Positions 7,726 to 16,544 of a stretch of DNA of 32,593 bases are shown here, piece by piece. The position numbers were made by a program, and so were the translations under genes. A model generated the notes under the pieces. That model was not told the origin of the DNA. It did no database searches and saw only the letters and a program-made list of their open reading frames with translations. Position 1 is the stretch's first letter; the number at the start of each line of letters is the position of its first letter. Origin of the DNA: an uncultured Dorea sp. (GTDB lineage: Bacteria; Bacillota; Clostridia; Lachnospirales; Lachnospiraceae); assembly GCA_945870325.1 (NCBI GenBank), contig CAMBRQ010000029.1:1-32593 (forward strand). Direction: 5' to 3'.

Positions 7726-7905
7726 AATTTACTGTAACAGTTCAGCCATAAGCCGGATTGTGGGCGAATCATGCTTGCATGAATGAACACACAATCCGGC
7801 TTATGAGCAGAGCGCCATTTTATGAGCAAAAAGAGCTGCGTAGCAGCGGAGAAGCATCGCAGATGCGTTTTGCGAATGGTGCGGGCTGAACTGTTACAAT
7901 TTACT
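7726..7905. mobile_element. MITE-like element with flanking direct repeats
   Basis: The element occupies 7734-7897 (164 bp). Its ends are perfect 14-bp inverted repeats: GTAACAGTTCAGCC at 7734-7747 and its complement at 7884-7897. It is flanked on both sides by the same 8 bp, AATTTACT (7726-7733 and 7898-7905), as expected for a target-site duplication. Inside are a perfect 16-bp hairpin (7747-7762 with 7790-7805) and smaller hairpins in the right half (for example GCTGC-GTA-GCAGC). There is no open frame of useful length, so it would be non-autonomous. It lies upstream of the pnp promoter. Confidence 0.8.
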
Positions 7906-7919
7906 ACGTCCCAAACTAA
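7900..7919. repeat. Half copy of the GACGTAGTAAAA palindrome
   Basis: The plus-strand sequence TTTACTACGTCCCAAACTAA matches the right arm and outer flank of the palindrome at 23855-23894. The left arm is absent. The MITE-like element next to it ends inside this sequence, so the insertion may have split or replaced the palindrome. Confidence 0.6.
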
Positions 7920-7944
7920 AAAGAGACGCTCTCTCGAACGTCTC
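7917..7944 (-). terminator. Intrinsic terminator of rpsO
   Basis: On the minus strand GAGACG and CGTCTC (plus coordinates 7939-7944 and 7923-7928) form a stem with a 10-nt loop, followed by five T. It begins 13 nt after the rpsO stop codon. Some read-through into pnp is likely, as rpsO and pnp are neighbours in many bacteria. Confidence 0.8.
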
Positions 7945-7956
7945 CTCCACCTAAGA

Positions 7957-8223
7957 TTATTTTCTTAATCCAAGTCTTTCAATCAGTGTACGATATCTCT
8001 CGATATCTGTCTTCTTAAGATATGCAAGTAATCCACGTCTCTGACCTACCATCTTCAGAAGACCTCTTCTTGAATGATGATCCTTCGGATTGCTCTTGAA
8101 GTGATCTGTCAGGTCATTAATTCTTGCTGTCAGAATTGCAATCTGTACTTCCGGTGATCCTGTATCCCCAGGCGTTCTTCCGTACTCAGCTACGATCTGT
8201 TCTTTCTGTTCTTTTGAAATCAT
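7957..8223 (-). CDS. rpsO: 30S ribosomal protein S15
   Basis: S15 binds 16S rRNA early in assembly of the small subunit platform. The 88-residue product has the normal length and hallmark segments: [33 protein letters not shown] and LLAYLKKTD near the C-terminus. The ATG at 8223 follows AAGGAGG with good spacing. It has its own promoter (8316-8344), a structured leader (8267-8300) and its own terminator, and lies upstream of pnp as in most bacteria. Confidence 0.99.
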   Translation of the reverse strand: MISKEQKEQIVAEYGRTPGDTGSPEVQIAILTARINDLTDHFKSNPKDHHSRRGLLKMVGQRRGLLAYLKKTDIERYRTLIERLGLRK

Positions 8224-8266
8224 TGTTGTATCCTCCTTATAACTTTTTATTAACGCCAGATATTAA

Positions 8267-8300
8267 GTAATGGTTGGAGATTCCAATTACCGAACATCGG
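8267..8300 (-). promoter_or_regulatory. Structured leader of rpsO mRNA
   Basis: Two adjacent hairpins lie between the promoter and the ribosome site. One is CCGA-loop-TCGG (8290-8300). The other pairs GTAAT with ATTAC and TTGGA with TCCAA around a 3-nt loop, with a small bulge (8267-8290). S15 is known to repress its own mRNA by binding leader structures in several phyla, with differing folds. Whether this leader binds S15 cannot be seen from sequence. Confidence 0.5.
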
Positions 8301-8315
8301 CTCTCACACCAAAAT

Positions 8316-8344
8316 AGTATATCACACCGTCCATCCAATGTAAA
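8316..8344 (-). promoter_or_regulatory. Promoter of rpsO
   Basis: On the minus strand TTTACA (8339-8344) and TATACT (8316-8321) are separated by exactly 17 nt, each one or two bases from the vegetative sigma consensus. It sits 8 nt downstream of the phosphate transporter stop codon and about 95 nt upstream of the rpsO start. Confidence 0.75.
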
Positions 8345-8352
8345 GAAGAATT

Positions 8353-10002
8353 TTATTCATCTTCATCATCATCGCCAGTTCCTGTCGGCTGTAAGATAGC
8401 AAATGCTATATTTGTCGCATGATCGCCCACACGCTCCAGACCGGATACTGTATCTGAAAACATCATTCCCGCCTCTGGCGTGCATTTATTCTTCGTCAAT
8501 CTCTTAACATGAGCATTCTGCAATTTCTTCTCCATTGCGTCAATCTCATCCTCCAGATCCAGGATCTCCTGCATATGTTTATAATCTCTGTTTCTGAACA
8601 TTTCAAGAGAATATTCCAGAATCTTTACAGTCTTCGCATTCATCTCCTGTAATTGTCTCATTGCCTTCTCACTGAACTCTAAATTATGTTCTATCCTGGC
8701 CTTCGCAGAATCTGCAATATTCTCCGCGTGATCGCCGATACGCTCGATATCATTTACCACATGGAACAATCCACCGATGAGTTTCTCATCTGCAAGCGGA
8801 AGGATGATCTCATTCGCTTTTACCAGATAGTCTGTAATCTTGCGGTTCATAAAATCAATATATTCTTCTGTGCGATAGACTTTTTCAATCTCTTCTTCAT
8901 TCAGCGTACATAAAGCATCCATCGCTAATTTCAGGTTCTCGGTTGCAACTTTACCCATATGTTCAATCTCGCAGACACTGTTATGCACTGCCGTCGTTGC
9001 TGACAGGATAGATCCATCACCAATATAAAGCAATTCATACTCATCTTCATCTGAAGCATCCTTGCCAGGCACAATCTTGTAAGTCGCCTTAACAATCCAT
9101 CCCATGAACGGGAATAGCATTGCCACTTCTACAACCTTCATCAATGTATGTACATTCGCCACCGCACGGGCCAGACTTCCACCGGATATATAGAGCATCA
9201 TATCTGTAAATGGATCAATCGCCACTAATAGCACTGCAAACATAATCGCAGAACCAATCACATTGAATAAGAAATGAATCAATGCCGCACGTTTTGCATC
9301 TTTCTTACCGCTCAAGCTTGCAACAAGAGCCGATACACAGGAGCCTATATTACATCCAAGAATCATAAACGGACAGATCGCGAATTCCAAAAGTCCCTGA
9401 GAAACCATCAGCAGGATGATACCCACGGTCGCCGAGGAACTCTGAAGCACTGCCGTAATAAGGAATCCCACCAGAATCGCAGCCCCTGGATTCTCCAATG
9501 ATGCCAGGAAATTCAATATCCTTGGTGATTCCTTTACCGCCGTCATACTGTCACCCATAATACTAAGTCCCATGAAGAGAATACCAAATCCCAGTATCAC
9601 TTCTCCAATTTTCTTGACACTCTGCTTCTTACAGAACATCACCATGATTACGCCAATAATTACTACTAGTGGAGCAATATCCGATAAGTTAAACGCAATC
9701 AACTGTCCTGTTATGGTAGTACCAATATTAGCACCCAGAATCACTCCCGAAGCCTGCATCAGATTCATCAGACCTGAATTCACGAAACTGACTACCATAA
9801 CCGTTGTCGCATTTGACGACTGGATAATTGCAGTAAATATAATACCAACAATCATTCCAATGAATCTGTTCTTAGTAAAAAACTCCAGGATGCTGCGCAT
9901 CTTCGCTCCAGCCGCTTTCTCAAGGCCTTCGCTCATCAGTTTCATACCATACAGAAAGAATCCCAATCCGCCAAACAACATAAAAATCGTTGTAATACTC
10001 AT
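8353..10002 (-). CDS. Na+/phosphate symporter with PhoU-like domain
   Basis: This belongs to the Na/Pi-cotransporter II (NptA/YjbB-like) family, which moves phosphate across the membrane with sodium. In the 549-residue product the transporter half (about 1-310) contains two inverted repeats with the family hallmarks: QSSNATT near 61 with GANIGTT near 90, and QSSSATVG near 186 with GCNIGS near 216. The C-terminal part (about 340-535) is a PhoU-like helical domain with ERIGDHAENIAD and ERVGDHATNIAFA metal-binding motifs, ending in an acidic tail. The ATG follows AGGAG and lies only 12 nt after ribF, so it is probably co-transcribed with the translation operon. Whether it imports or exports phosphate cannot be told. 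Confidence 0.92.
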   Translation of the reverse strand: MSITTIFMLFGGLGFFLYGMKLMSEGLEKAAGAKMRSILEFFTKNRFIGMIVGIIFTAIIQSSNATTVMVVSFVNSGLMNLMQASGVILGANIGTTITGQLIAFNLSDIAPLVVIIGVIMVMFCKKQSVKKIGEVILGFGILFMGLSIMGDSMTAVKESPRILNFLASLENPGAAILVGFLITAVLQSSSATVGIILLMVSQGLLEFAICPFMILGCNIGSCVSALVASLSGKKDAKRAALIHFLFNVIGSAIMFAVLLVAIDPFTDMMLYISGGSLARAVANVHTLMKVVEVAMLFPFMGWIVKATYKIVPGKDASDEDEYELLYIGDGSILSATTAVHNSVCEIEHMGKVATENLKLAMDALCTLNEEEIEKVYRTEEYIDFMNRKITDYLVKANEIILPLADEKLIGGLFHVVNDIERIGDHAENIADSAKARIEHNLEFSEKAMRQLQEMNAKTVKILEYSLEMFRNRDYKHMQEILDLEDEIDAMEKKLQNAHVKRLTKNKCTPEAGMMFSDTVSGLERVGDHATNIAFAILQPTGTGDDDEDE

Positions 10003-10014
10003 TTGTATTCTCCT

Positions 10015-10941
10015 TTACTCCTCACACCCGAAGAAATGTTTCCCATATGCAATATCATTGTCGATACATGCCTTCATCTCTTCAATACTTTTAAATCTTT
10101 GTTCCGGCCGTCGAAATTCCAGAAGTTCAATCGACACAGTCTTCCCGTATGCCTCTCCCTCATAGCCGAACAAAAAACTTTCTATCAGTACCTTCTGCTC
10201 ATCGCTTACCGTTGGTTTCACCCCTACATTAGAAATTCCATGATACCAGCAGCCATCAACCAGTACATTGCTAAGATATACTCCGCGCGGCGGAACGATC
10301 TTATCCTGTGGCCATGCCACATTAAATGTAGGGAATCCCAAAGTCCTTCCTAACTGCTTGCCATGCTCTACCACACCACTCAATCCATACGCATATCCCA
10401 GTAACTCTGCTGCAAGCCCTGCCTCTCCCTGACTTAAGACCTCCCTGATATAGGTACTGCTAATGACACGGTCTTCATAGCGTTCTTTGTCAATTACAAT
10501 CAACTGATATCCATAGATGTCGGCATAAACTTTTAACATCTGGATATCACCTTGCTTCTGATAACCGAATCGGAAATCAGTTCCGACAACAACATATTTC
10601 GCATGGAAAAGTTCTTTTATTATATCTTTGATAAAACTCTCAGCATGCATCTGGCTAAACTCTTCCGTGAATGGACATTCCACCAGATAATCCACCTTAT
10701 CCTTAAGGTGTTCCTGTCTCTCGGCACTGCTCATCAGAACCTGCGGAACTACCCCTTTTTTCTCCCATAATGGATGCATATCGAATGAACACACGATACT
10801 GTTGAGTCCTTCTTGTTTCGCCAGTTCGCTTACCTTCTCGACCAATTTCTGATGTCCCTTGTGAAGACCGTCGAATTTGCCAAAGGTAACTGCTGATTCT
10901 CTGCTGTCTTTATAATGCGACAGCCACTTGATGTATTGCAT
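10015..10941 (-). CDS. ribF: Bifunctional riboflavin kinase / FAD synthetase
   Basis: RibF phosphorylates riboflavin to FMN and adenylylates FMN to FAD in the cytoplasm. The 308-residue product has the usual two domains. The N-terminal nucleotidyltransferase carries GKFDGLHKGH (21-30) and STYIREVLSQGE (near 162). The C-terminal riboflavin kinase carries GRTLGFPTFNV (near 198), which corresponds to the conserved PTAN-type nucleotide-binding segment with F in place of A, and the acidic end of ESFLFGYEGE. The position after truB is conserved in Firmicutes. The gap to truB is 50 nt and a GAAGGGA ribosome site precedes the start. Confidence 0.96.
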   Translation of the reverse strand: MQYIKWLSHYKDSRESAVTFGKFDGLHKGHQKLVEKVSELAKQEGLNSIVCSFDMHPLWEKKGVVPQVLMSSAERQEHLKDKVDYLVECPFTEEFSQMHAESFIKDIIKELFHAKYVVVGTDFRFGYQKQGDIQMLKVYADIYGYQLIVIDKERYEDRVISSTYIREVLSQGEAGLAAELLGYAYGLSGVVEHGKQLGRTLGFPTFNVAWPQDKIVPPRGVYLSNVLVDGCWYHGISNVGVKPTVSDEQKVLIESFLFGYEGEAYGKTVSIELLEFRRPEQRFKSIEEMKACIDNDIAYGKHFFGCEE

Positions 10942-10991
10942 ATTAGTCCCTTCTTAAACTGTTCTATATCTTTTGCTTCAAGTCTGCTATC

Positions 10992-11939
10992 TTATGATTG
11001 CAAAAACATCTTCACAATACGATATTCTTTTTTTTCTTTCTGCCAACGGTATATCCCGATAAACTGCCCGACCTCATCATATAGCCGGACAGACTCCTGA
11101 TCTTCCATGCCAAGATCAGTCTTTTCCTTCATATCCTGGTCTTCTTTATGCCCGCAAGCACAGACTACAGCCCTGGCAGGAAGTGCATTCCCGTTCTTTG
11201 CCAGCGAATCCCATCGTTCTTTCACAAACATTTTCTTATAAGCATCAAACATGGCATCGATCGGAACCAATACCTTCTCCAAGGTACCTTCCTCCTGCAA
11301 GCGCCGGATTTCATCCAATGTCATGCTTTCTGCAAGTTTAAAACGGCTCACTCTGGTACGCACCAGTTCTTCCATACATCCGCCACATCCAAGTTTTTCA
11401 CCAATATCCTGGCACAATGTACGGATGTAAGTACCTTTTGAACAGGTCACTTCCATTCTCACCCGTGGAAGCCGCATCTCCAGAATACGAATCTCATGGA
11501 TTCTGACCAGACGCGCTTTACGTTCGACTACTTTTCCTTCTCTTGCAAGTTCATATAATTTCCTGCCATTTACTTTCAGAGCGGAGTACATAGGCGGTAT
11601 CTGTGCATATTCTCCCACGAACTGCTCAATTGTTCTTTGCACTTCCTCCTCCTGAAGATAGGAGGTGTCCATTGTACTTAGAACCTGCCCGCTGATATCC
11701 TGGGTATCTGTAGTTTTTCCCAGCAGAAGAACAGCCTCATAAGTCTTATCCTTATCCGTCAGCATATCACATAACTTCGTTGCCCTTCCAAGGCATACCG
11801 GCAGAACACCCGTGGCATCCGGGTCCAAAGTTCCCGTATGCCCGATCTTGCGCTGTCCGGTAATCCCTCGTAATTTTGCTACTACATCATGTGAAGTAAA
11901 TCCCTTTTCTTTATACACATTCAAAACACCGTGTATCAT
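10992..11939 (-). CDS. truB: tRNA pseudouridine-55 synthase
   Basis: TruB makes pseudouridine 55 in the T-loop of tRNAs. The 315-residue product has the family N-terminus (GVLNVYKEKGFTSHDVV), the catalytic motif GHTGTLDPDATGVLP with Asp39, the YSALKVNGRKLYELAR motif and CSKGTYIRTLCQDIG. The C-terminal PUA-like part (about 240-315) is less conserved and contains a charged insertion. The ATG at 11939 follows AGGAG and lies 15 nt after nrnA. It belongs to the rimP-nusA-infB operon. Confidence 0.97.
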   Translation of the reverse strand: MIHGVLNVYKEKGFTSHDVVAKLRGITGQRKIGHTGTLDPDATGVLPVCLGRATKLCDMLTDKDKTYEAVLLLGKTTDTQDISGQVLSTMDTSYLQEEEVQRTIEQFVGEYAQIPPMYSALKVNGRKLYELAREGKVVERKARLVRIHEIRILEMRLPRVRMEVTCSKGTYIRTLCQDIGEKLGCGGCMEELVRTRVSRFKLAESMTLDEIRRLQEEGTLEKVLVPIDAMFDAYKKMFVKERWDSLAKNGNALPARAVVCACGHKEDQDMKEKTDLGMEDQESVRLYDEVGQFIGIYRWQKEKKEYRIVKMFLQS

Positions 11940-11954
11940 ATATTTCTCCTGCCT

Positions 11955-12914
11955 TTATATCCCGGCCAGACTCTCCATCTGCTCCTCGATCTGCTTTGAC
12001 AGGTTGTTGATCACATCATATGGTGTTCCTGTCATTGTAAGCCCAGCCGCTTTCTTATGTCCGCCGCCTCCGAAATACTTCGCGATCTTACTTACATCAA
12101 TCGTATCTTTAGAGCGAAGGCTTACCTTATATACACGCGGTTCAAGTTCATACATGAAGATTGCAACTTCTACACCCTTCGTAACTCTTAACTGGCTGAC
12201 AATCCCATCCAGATCCTTGGCATCAACACCATAGAAATCCATCGTTTTCTTCGTTATATAAGTGGCAATACATGTACCATCCATAAAAAGAATACTCTCA
12301 AGCAGCGCTCTGCCCAGTATCTGATTCTGTGCATAAGTCTTCTCGTAATAAGTGTCCTGAATGAGACGTGGAGCATCCACGCCTTTCTCCAGCAGATTTG
12401 CCGCCATCCGGAATGTTGATGGTGCCGCACAAGAGTACTGAAATACCCCTGTATCATGCACAATTCCAAGATATAATGCGTTAGCAGTCTCCAGGGATAT
12501 CTTCTCGTAATCCATCAGATTGTATACCAGTTCTGAAGTGGAACTGGCATCCGAAATCACATAACTATCCTCTGCAAATCCAGTATTGCTGATATGATGA
12601 TCAATACAATAGGTATGTTTTGCCCGCTCGAACAAAGGCGCCGAGAATCCCAGCCGATCCTGGTCTCCGCAATCAAGACAGATAAACAGATCATATTCCA
12701 TGTCTTCCGGTATCTCGTGATGAATCTCTTTTGCCGCCTCCAGAAACTGATATGTTTCCGGAATCTCCTCCAGATATACATCAGCCCTCTTATCTTCATA
12801 ATTATCCTTTATATACTGATAAAGTCCCATGCAGGAACCCGCACAATCGCCATCCGGACGAATATGTCCGCCAATCGCGATTGTTTCAGCATCTTTCAGA
12901 ATCTTATTCAGCAT
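11955..12914 (-). CDS. nrnA: DHH-family oligoribonuclease / pAp phosphatase
   Basis: NrnA-type DHH/DHHA1 enzymes degrade very short RNAs and cyclic-dinucleotide products (pGpG, pApA) and 3'-phosphoadenosine 5'-phosphate. The 319-residue product shows the metal-binding motifs GGHIRPDGD (15-23), LDCGD, and the DHH signature CIDHHISN. The C-terminal DHHA1 domain has GGGGHKKAAG. I chose the ATG at 12914 and not the in-frame GTG at 12923, because GAAGG lies too close to the latter. It overlaps the rbfA end by 11 nt. Its place between rbfA and truB is conserved in many Firmicutes. The split between nanoRNase and pAp activities cannot be decided from sequence. Confidence 0.93.
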   Translation of the reverse strand: MLNKILKDAETIAIGGHIRPDGDCAGSCMGLYQYIKDNYEDKRADVYLEEIPETYQFLEAAKEIHHEIPEDMEYDLFICLDCGDQDRLGFSAPLFERAKHTYCIDHHISNTGFAEDSYVISDASSTSELVYNLMDYEKISLETANALYLGIVHDTGVFQYSCAAPSTFRMAANLLEKGVDAPRLIQDTYYEKTYAQNQILGRALLESILFMDGTCIATYITKKTMDFYGVDAKDLDGIVSQLRVTKGVEVAIFMYELEPRVYKVSLRSKDTIDVSKIAKYFGGGGHKKAAGLTMTGTPYDVINNLSKQIEEQMESLAGI

Positions 12915-13287
12915 CTGTATCACCTTCCGTTGTCATTCCCTTTGTTACCTCGTCTATCTTTCTAGACATATTCACTCCATATTCAATTGACTGATCCAGT
13001 ACGAACTTAATCTCCGGCGTATTACGCATATTCAGCGTCCTTGCCAATTCGCGCCGGATATATCCTTCTGCACTTTGCAGACCTTTAATCGTCTCCTCCT
13101 GTGCATGTGCATCTCCCAGCACACTAATATATGCTTTGCAAGTCTTTAAGTCAGGTGCGACCTCTGCCGCAACCACAGAAGTCCACGGAGCGACCCGCGG
13201 GTCCTTAATGCCGCCTCTTATGATATTGCTCAGTTCCCGCTGCACTTCCGTATTGACTCTGGTATTCTTTATACTTCTTTTTCTCAT
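12904..13287 (-). CDS. rbfA: Ribosome-binding factor A
   Basis: RbfA is a KH-like protein that assists late maturation of the 30S subunit. The 127-residue product carries family segments: NTEVQRELSNIIRGGIKDPR near the N-terminus, AKAYISVLGD-like KAYISVLGD, and LARTLNMRNTPEIKFVLD with the conserved R-x-PE motif. A short acidic tail follows. The ATG at 13287 follows GAGGGAG. It lies 39 nt after infB and overlaps nrnA. Confidence 0.97.
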   Translation of the reverse strand: MRKRSIKNTRVNTEVQRELSNIIRGGIKDPRVAPWTSVVAAEVAPDLKTCKAYISVLGDAHAQEETIKGLQSAEGYIRRELARTLNMRNTPEIKFVLDQSIEYGVNMSRKIDEVTKGMTTEGDTDAE

Positions 13288-13326
13288 TATAACTCCCTCG
13301 CTTTCAAGAGCAGGGAAATACCAGGA

Positions 13327-16206
13327 TTATCTAGGTATCTCAACCATCTTGAATGCTTCTACCTGGTCGCCTTCTTTTACATCATTAAAGTTGGCAAATA
13401 CAAATCCACACTCATATCCTGCTCTTACTTCTTTTACATCGTCTTTAAATCTTCTCAGGGATGCAAGCGCTCCTTCAAAGATTACAACTCCATCTCTTGT
13501 AATACGTACAGAGCAATCTCTCTCAAATGTACCATCCAGTACATAAGATCCTGCAATCGTACCAACACCAGAAGCCTTAAAGGTCTGACGAACCTCTGCA
13601 TGCCCCAGTACTTTTTCTTCGAAGATCGGGTCAAGCATTCCCTTCATAGCTGCCTCTACATCTTCAATCGCGTTATAGATGACGCGATACAAACGAATAT
13701 CCACGCCTTCGCGTTCTGCTGTCTCTTTTGCAGTTGCATCCGGACGTACGTTGAATCCAATGATAATCGCGTTGGATGCTGAAGCAAGGCTTACATCAGA
13801 TTCATTGATCGCACCAACACCACCATGAATGATCTTAACTACGACTTCATCATTCGACAGTTTCAGAAGGCTCTGCTTCATAGCTTCTACAGATCCCTGT
13901 ACGTCTGCCTTGACAACAATACCAAGTTCTTTTAAGTTTCCTTCCTGAATCTGGGTAAACAAATCATCCAGAGACAGTTTTGACTTGGTCTCTTCCAGCA
14001 ATTTCACCTTGCTCTGAGAGATGAATGTCTCTGCAAAGTTTCTTGCTTCTTTATCATTAGCACATCCTACAAATACTTCTCCTGCATTCGGAACATCATT
14101 TAATCCCAGGATCTCTACCGGCATGGAAGGACCTGCTTCTTTCACACGTCTTCCCTTATCATCCATCATGGCTCTTACTTTACCATATGCAGATCCTGCT
14201 GCGATGGAATCGCCGACTCTTAATGTTCCCTTCTGTACAAGAACGGTTGCTACAGAACCTCTTCCTTTATCAAGCTGAGCTTCCAATACAAGACCTCTTG
14301 CCCGACGGTTAGAATTCGCTTTTAATTCCATAACTTCTGCTGTCAGAACGATCATCTCCATCAGGTCTTCCAGACCTTCGCCCGTCTTAGCAGATACCGG
14401 CACGAATACAGTACTTCCGCCCCAGTCTTCCGGAATCAGTTCATATTCTGTGAGTTCCTGTTTTACACGCTCAATATTTGCACTTGGCTTATCAATCTTA
14501 TTCACCGCAACAACGATCTCAACTCCTGCCGCTTTTGCATGGTTGATTGCCTCTACAGTCTGCGGCATAACTCCATCATCTGCTGCAACAACCAGGATTG
14601 CAATATCCGTAGAACTTGCACCACGCATACGCATTGCTGTGAAAGCCTCATGTCCCGGAGTATCCAAAAACGTAATCTTCTCACCATTTACATCGACTAC
14701 ATAGGCACCAATATGCTGTGTGATACCGCCTGCTTCTTTATCGATTACGTTCGTATGGCGGATTGCATCCAGAAGAGACGTCTTACCATGGTCAACATGA
14801 CCCATAACACAGACTACCGGCGGACGCTTCTTCATCTTGCTCTCGTCCTCTTCTTCTTCCTTGAGAAGTTCTTCGATTACGTCTACAACTTCCTCTTTCT
14901 CACAGAGTACTTCGAATTCCATTGCGATTTCTTCTGCTGTCTCATAATCGATCTCCTGATTCACAGTCACAATCTTGCCCTGCATGAATAATTTCTTAAC
15001 GATTACAGATGGAACGATCTTCATCTTATCTGCCAGTTCCTGAATCGTAAGCACTTCCGGAATCACGATAGACTTAATCTCTTCCTCCACCTTCTGCTGT
15101 TTCTGCTGTGGCTTCTGAAGCTGCTGCTTTGGCTCATTCTTCTTGCCTTTTGTCATTCTATCGTCTTCATCCTCACGGCGATAGTCTTTCTTCTTATGAT
15201 CGTCTTTTCCTTTGCCTTTGCTGCGCTGCGGCTTCTGTCCTTCTACCGCTGGTGCCGGAATGCTGGAAGCACTATTTCTTCTGTCATTATTGCGACGGTC
15301 AGACCTCTCTCCTGGTCTGCGGCTTTGATTCCTATCTCTTCCATCTCTGTCTCTTCCATCTCTGTCTCTTCCATCGCCTCTATCTCTTCCGTCTCTGTCG
15401 CCGGAGAATCTATCCTGACGATTTCCCTGTGAACGGTCGCCACGTGGCGGACGCTGGCTTCCTCCTCTGGAATCCTGACGTCTCTCTCCATTATTGCGTT
15501 CATTTTTATCAGAACGTTCGGAACGATCAGAGCGTTCCTGACGTCTCTGGAACTGTCCTCTCTCAGATGCTGGTCTGTCGGATGTTCTTTCTCCTGATCT
15601 CTGAGCCGATCTTGCTGCAGATCTCTCTTCTGTTCTTGCCGCAGTATTCGCTGCCGGTCTTTCCTGACGCTGCACATTCTGCGGTTTTTCCGTCGTTGGT
15701 CTTTCCTGACGCTGCACATTCTGTGGCTTCTCTGCTGTAGGTGATACCGGACGTTTTGCTTGTTCTGCAGTTTTCTCCACCGGTCTTTCCACACGTTTTG
15801 CAGGTTGCGGTCTCTCTGGCGTCTGGGATGCCGGACGTGCAGGCTGTGGTGCCGCTTTTGCCGGTCTTCCGTTATTCACCTGCATTGGTCTGCCCTGAGT
15901 CTGCTGCGAACGCCCCGGCTGCTGTCCCGGACGGCCTCCTGGTCTTCTTCCCTGCTTTGCACCATTCTGTGTATTCTGCGGACGGAACACGTGCACAATA
16001 TTCTTCTTCTTCGGTGCCTCCTGATCTGATTTGGCTTCCGGCTTCTCACCTTTTGATAAAGCCTTTCTGGCCATATCAGCCTCATTATCTTCTAATGAAC
16101 TCATATGATTTTTCACCTCTATATTCTTTCCGCCAAGGAAATCAATAATGTCCTTACTCTGAACATTCAATTCCTTCGCTAACTCATGAACTTTGATTTT
16201 TGACAT
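13327..16206 (-). CDS. infB: Translation initiation factor IF-2
   Basis: IF-2 is the GTPase that brings initiator tRNA to the 30S subunit and promotes subunit joining. The 959-residue product is much longer than the roughly 716 residues of B. subtilis. It has an N-terminal IF2_N domain (1-52), a very long Arg/Pro/Gln/Gly/Asp-rich linker (about 65-370), a second IF2_N domain (about 382-435), then the GTPase domain with GHVDHGKT (469-476), DTPGH (515-519), NKID (569-572) and SAKTGEG. Domains II-IV follow to the C-terminus. The linker contains a 14-residue direct duplication (about 159-186) and DGRDR repeats (about 271-292). AGGAGG precedes the ATG at 16206. Confidence 0.98.
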   Translation of the reverse strand: MSKIKVHELAKELNVQSKDIIDFLGGKNIEVKNHMSSLEDNEADMARKALSKGEKPEAKSDQEAPKKKNIVHVFRPQNTQNGAKQGRRPGGRPGQQPGRSQQTQGRPMQVNNGRPAKAAPQPARPASQTPERPQPAKRVERPVEKTAEQAKRPVSPTAEKPQNVQRQERPTTEKPQNVQRQERPAANTAARTEERSAARSAQRSGERTSDRPASERGQFQRRQERSDRSERSDKNERNNGERRQDSRGGSQRPPRGDRSQGNRQDRFSGDRDGRDRGDGRDRDGRDRDGRDRNQSRRPGERSDRRNNDRRNSASSIPAPAVEGQKPQRSKGKGKDDHKKKDYRREDEDDRMTKGKKNEPKQQLQKPQQKQQKVEEEIKSIVIPEVLTIQELADKMKIVPSVIVKKLFMQGKIVTVNQEIDYETAEEIAMEFEVLCEKEEVVDVIEELLKEEEEDESKMKKRPPVVCVMGHVDHGKTSLLDAIRHTNVIDKEAGGITQHIGAYVVDVNGEKITFLDTPGHEAFTAMRMRGASSTDIAILVVAADDGVMPQTVEAINHAKAAGVEIVVAVNKIDKPSANIERVKQELTEYELIPEDWGGSTVFVPVSAKTGEGLEDLMEMIVLTAEVMELKANSNRRARGLVLEAQLDKGRGSVATVLVQKGTLRVGDSIAAGSAYGKVRAMMDDKGRRVKEAGPSMPVEILGLNDVPNAGEVFVGCANDKEARNFAETFISQSKVKLLEETKSKLSLDDLFTQIQEGNLKELGIVVKADVQGSVEAMKQSLLKLSNDEVVVKIIHGGVGAINESDVSLASASNAIIIGFNVRPDATAKETAEREGVDIRLYRVIYNAIEDVEAAMKGMLDPIFEEKVLGHAEVRQTFKASGVGTIAGSYVLDGTFERDCSVRITRDGVVIFEGALASLRRFKDDVKEVRAGYECGFVFANFNDVKEGDQVEAFKMVEIPR
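15345..15400. repeat. 15-bp tandem repeats inside infB linker
   Basis: A 15-bp unit close to CTGTCTCTTCCATCT on the plus strand is repeated about two and a half times, with further degenerate copies. It encodes the [11 protein letters not shown] pentapeptide series of the IF-2 linker. This is a coding minisatellite and likely to vary in copy number between strains. Confidence 0.75.
15656..15723. repeat. 42-bp direct duplication inside infB linker
   Basis: Positions 15656-15681 and 15698-15723 are identical over 26 bp with a period of 42 bp, duplicating the 14-residue unit around [12 protein letters not shown] in the IF-2 linker. The near-identity of the DNA suggests a recent duplication. Confidence 0.8.
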
Positions 16207-16220
16207 ACTAACTACCTCCT

Positions 16221-16544
16221 CTATGCAATCTCGTTATCTTCTGTGTCCATATGCTTCCTGATTCCTTTTGCAAATCCCTCATCCAATATTGCTAGAGATG
16301 CCCGGAACTGTTTTCCCATTGCATGCCCCAAGGTATCTTTATCTTTATAAAAATAGATTGGCACGTGATAATAGTCACACATGTTTCGAAATTTCTTCTT
16401 CGTATTATCAGACGCATCATCAGCCACGATTACCAGAGCAGCACTGCCGGATTTTACTTCTCTCTCCGTACAGAACTCTCCGCTTACCGTCTTCCCTGCC
16501 TTTGTTGCAAGGCCAATGAGCGACAGCACTTTATTCTGACTCAA
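16221..16544 (-). CDS. ylxQ: L7Ae-family RNA-binding protein YlxQ
   Basis: A small L7Ae/L30e-type RNA-binding protein (kink-turn-binding family) usually encoded between ylxR and infB; its exact target is not settled. The 107-residue product has the family start [20 protein letters not shown], the segment [16 protein letters not shown] and a typical [16 protein letters not shown] loop. I chose the TTG at 16544 (after AAGGAG, 10-nt spacing): the longer upstream frame only reads through ylxR in another frame. It overlaps ylxR by 14 nt. Confidence 0.9.
   Translation of the reverse strand: MSQNKVLSLIGLATKAGKTVSGEFCTEREVKSGSAALVIVADDASDNTKKKFRNMCDYYHVPIYFYKDKDTLGHAMGKQFRASLAILDEGFAKGIRKHMDTEDNEIA

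Noticed and set aside
15345-15400. Short regular repeats as a CRISPR array
   Set aside because: The 15-bp units are contiguous, in frame and encode DGRDR repeats; there are no spacers and no cas genes in the window.
15108-15794. Long open frames on both strands inside the infB linker
   Set aside because: The linker is repetitive and GC-rich, so other frames stay open by chance; their products are low-complexity and unsupported.
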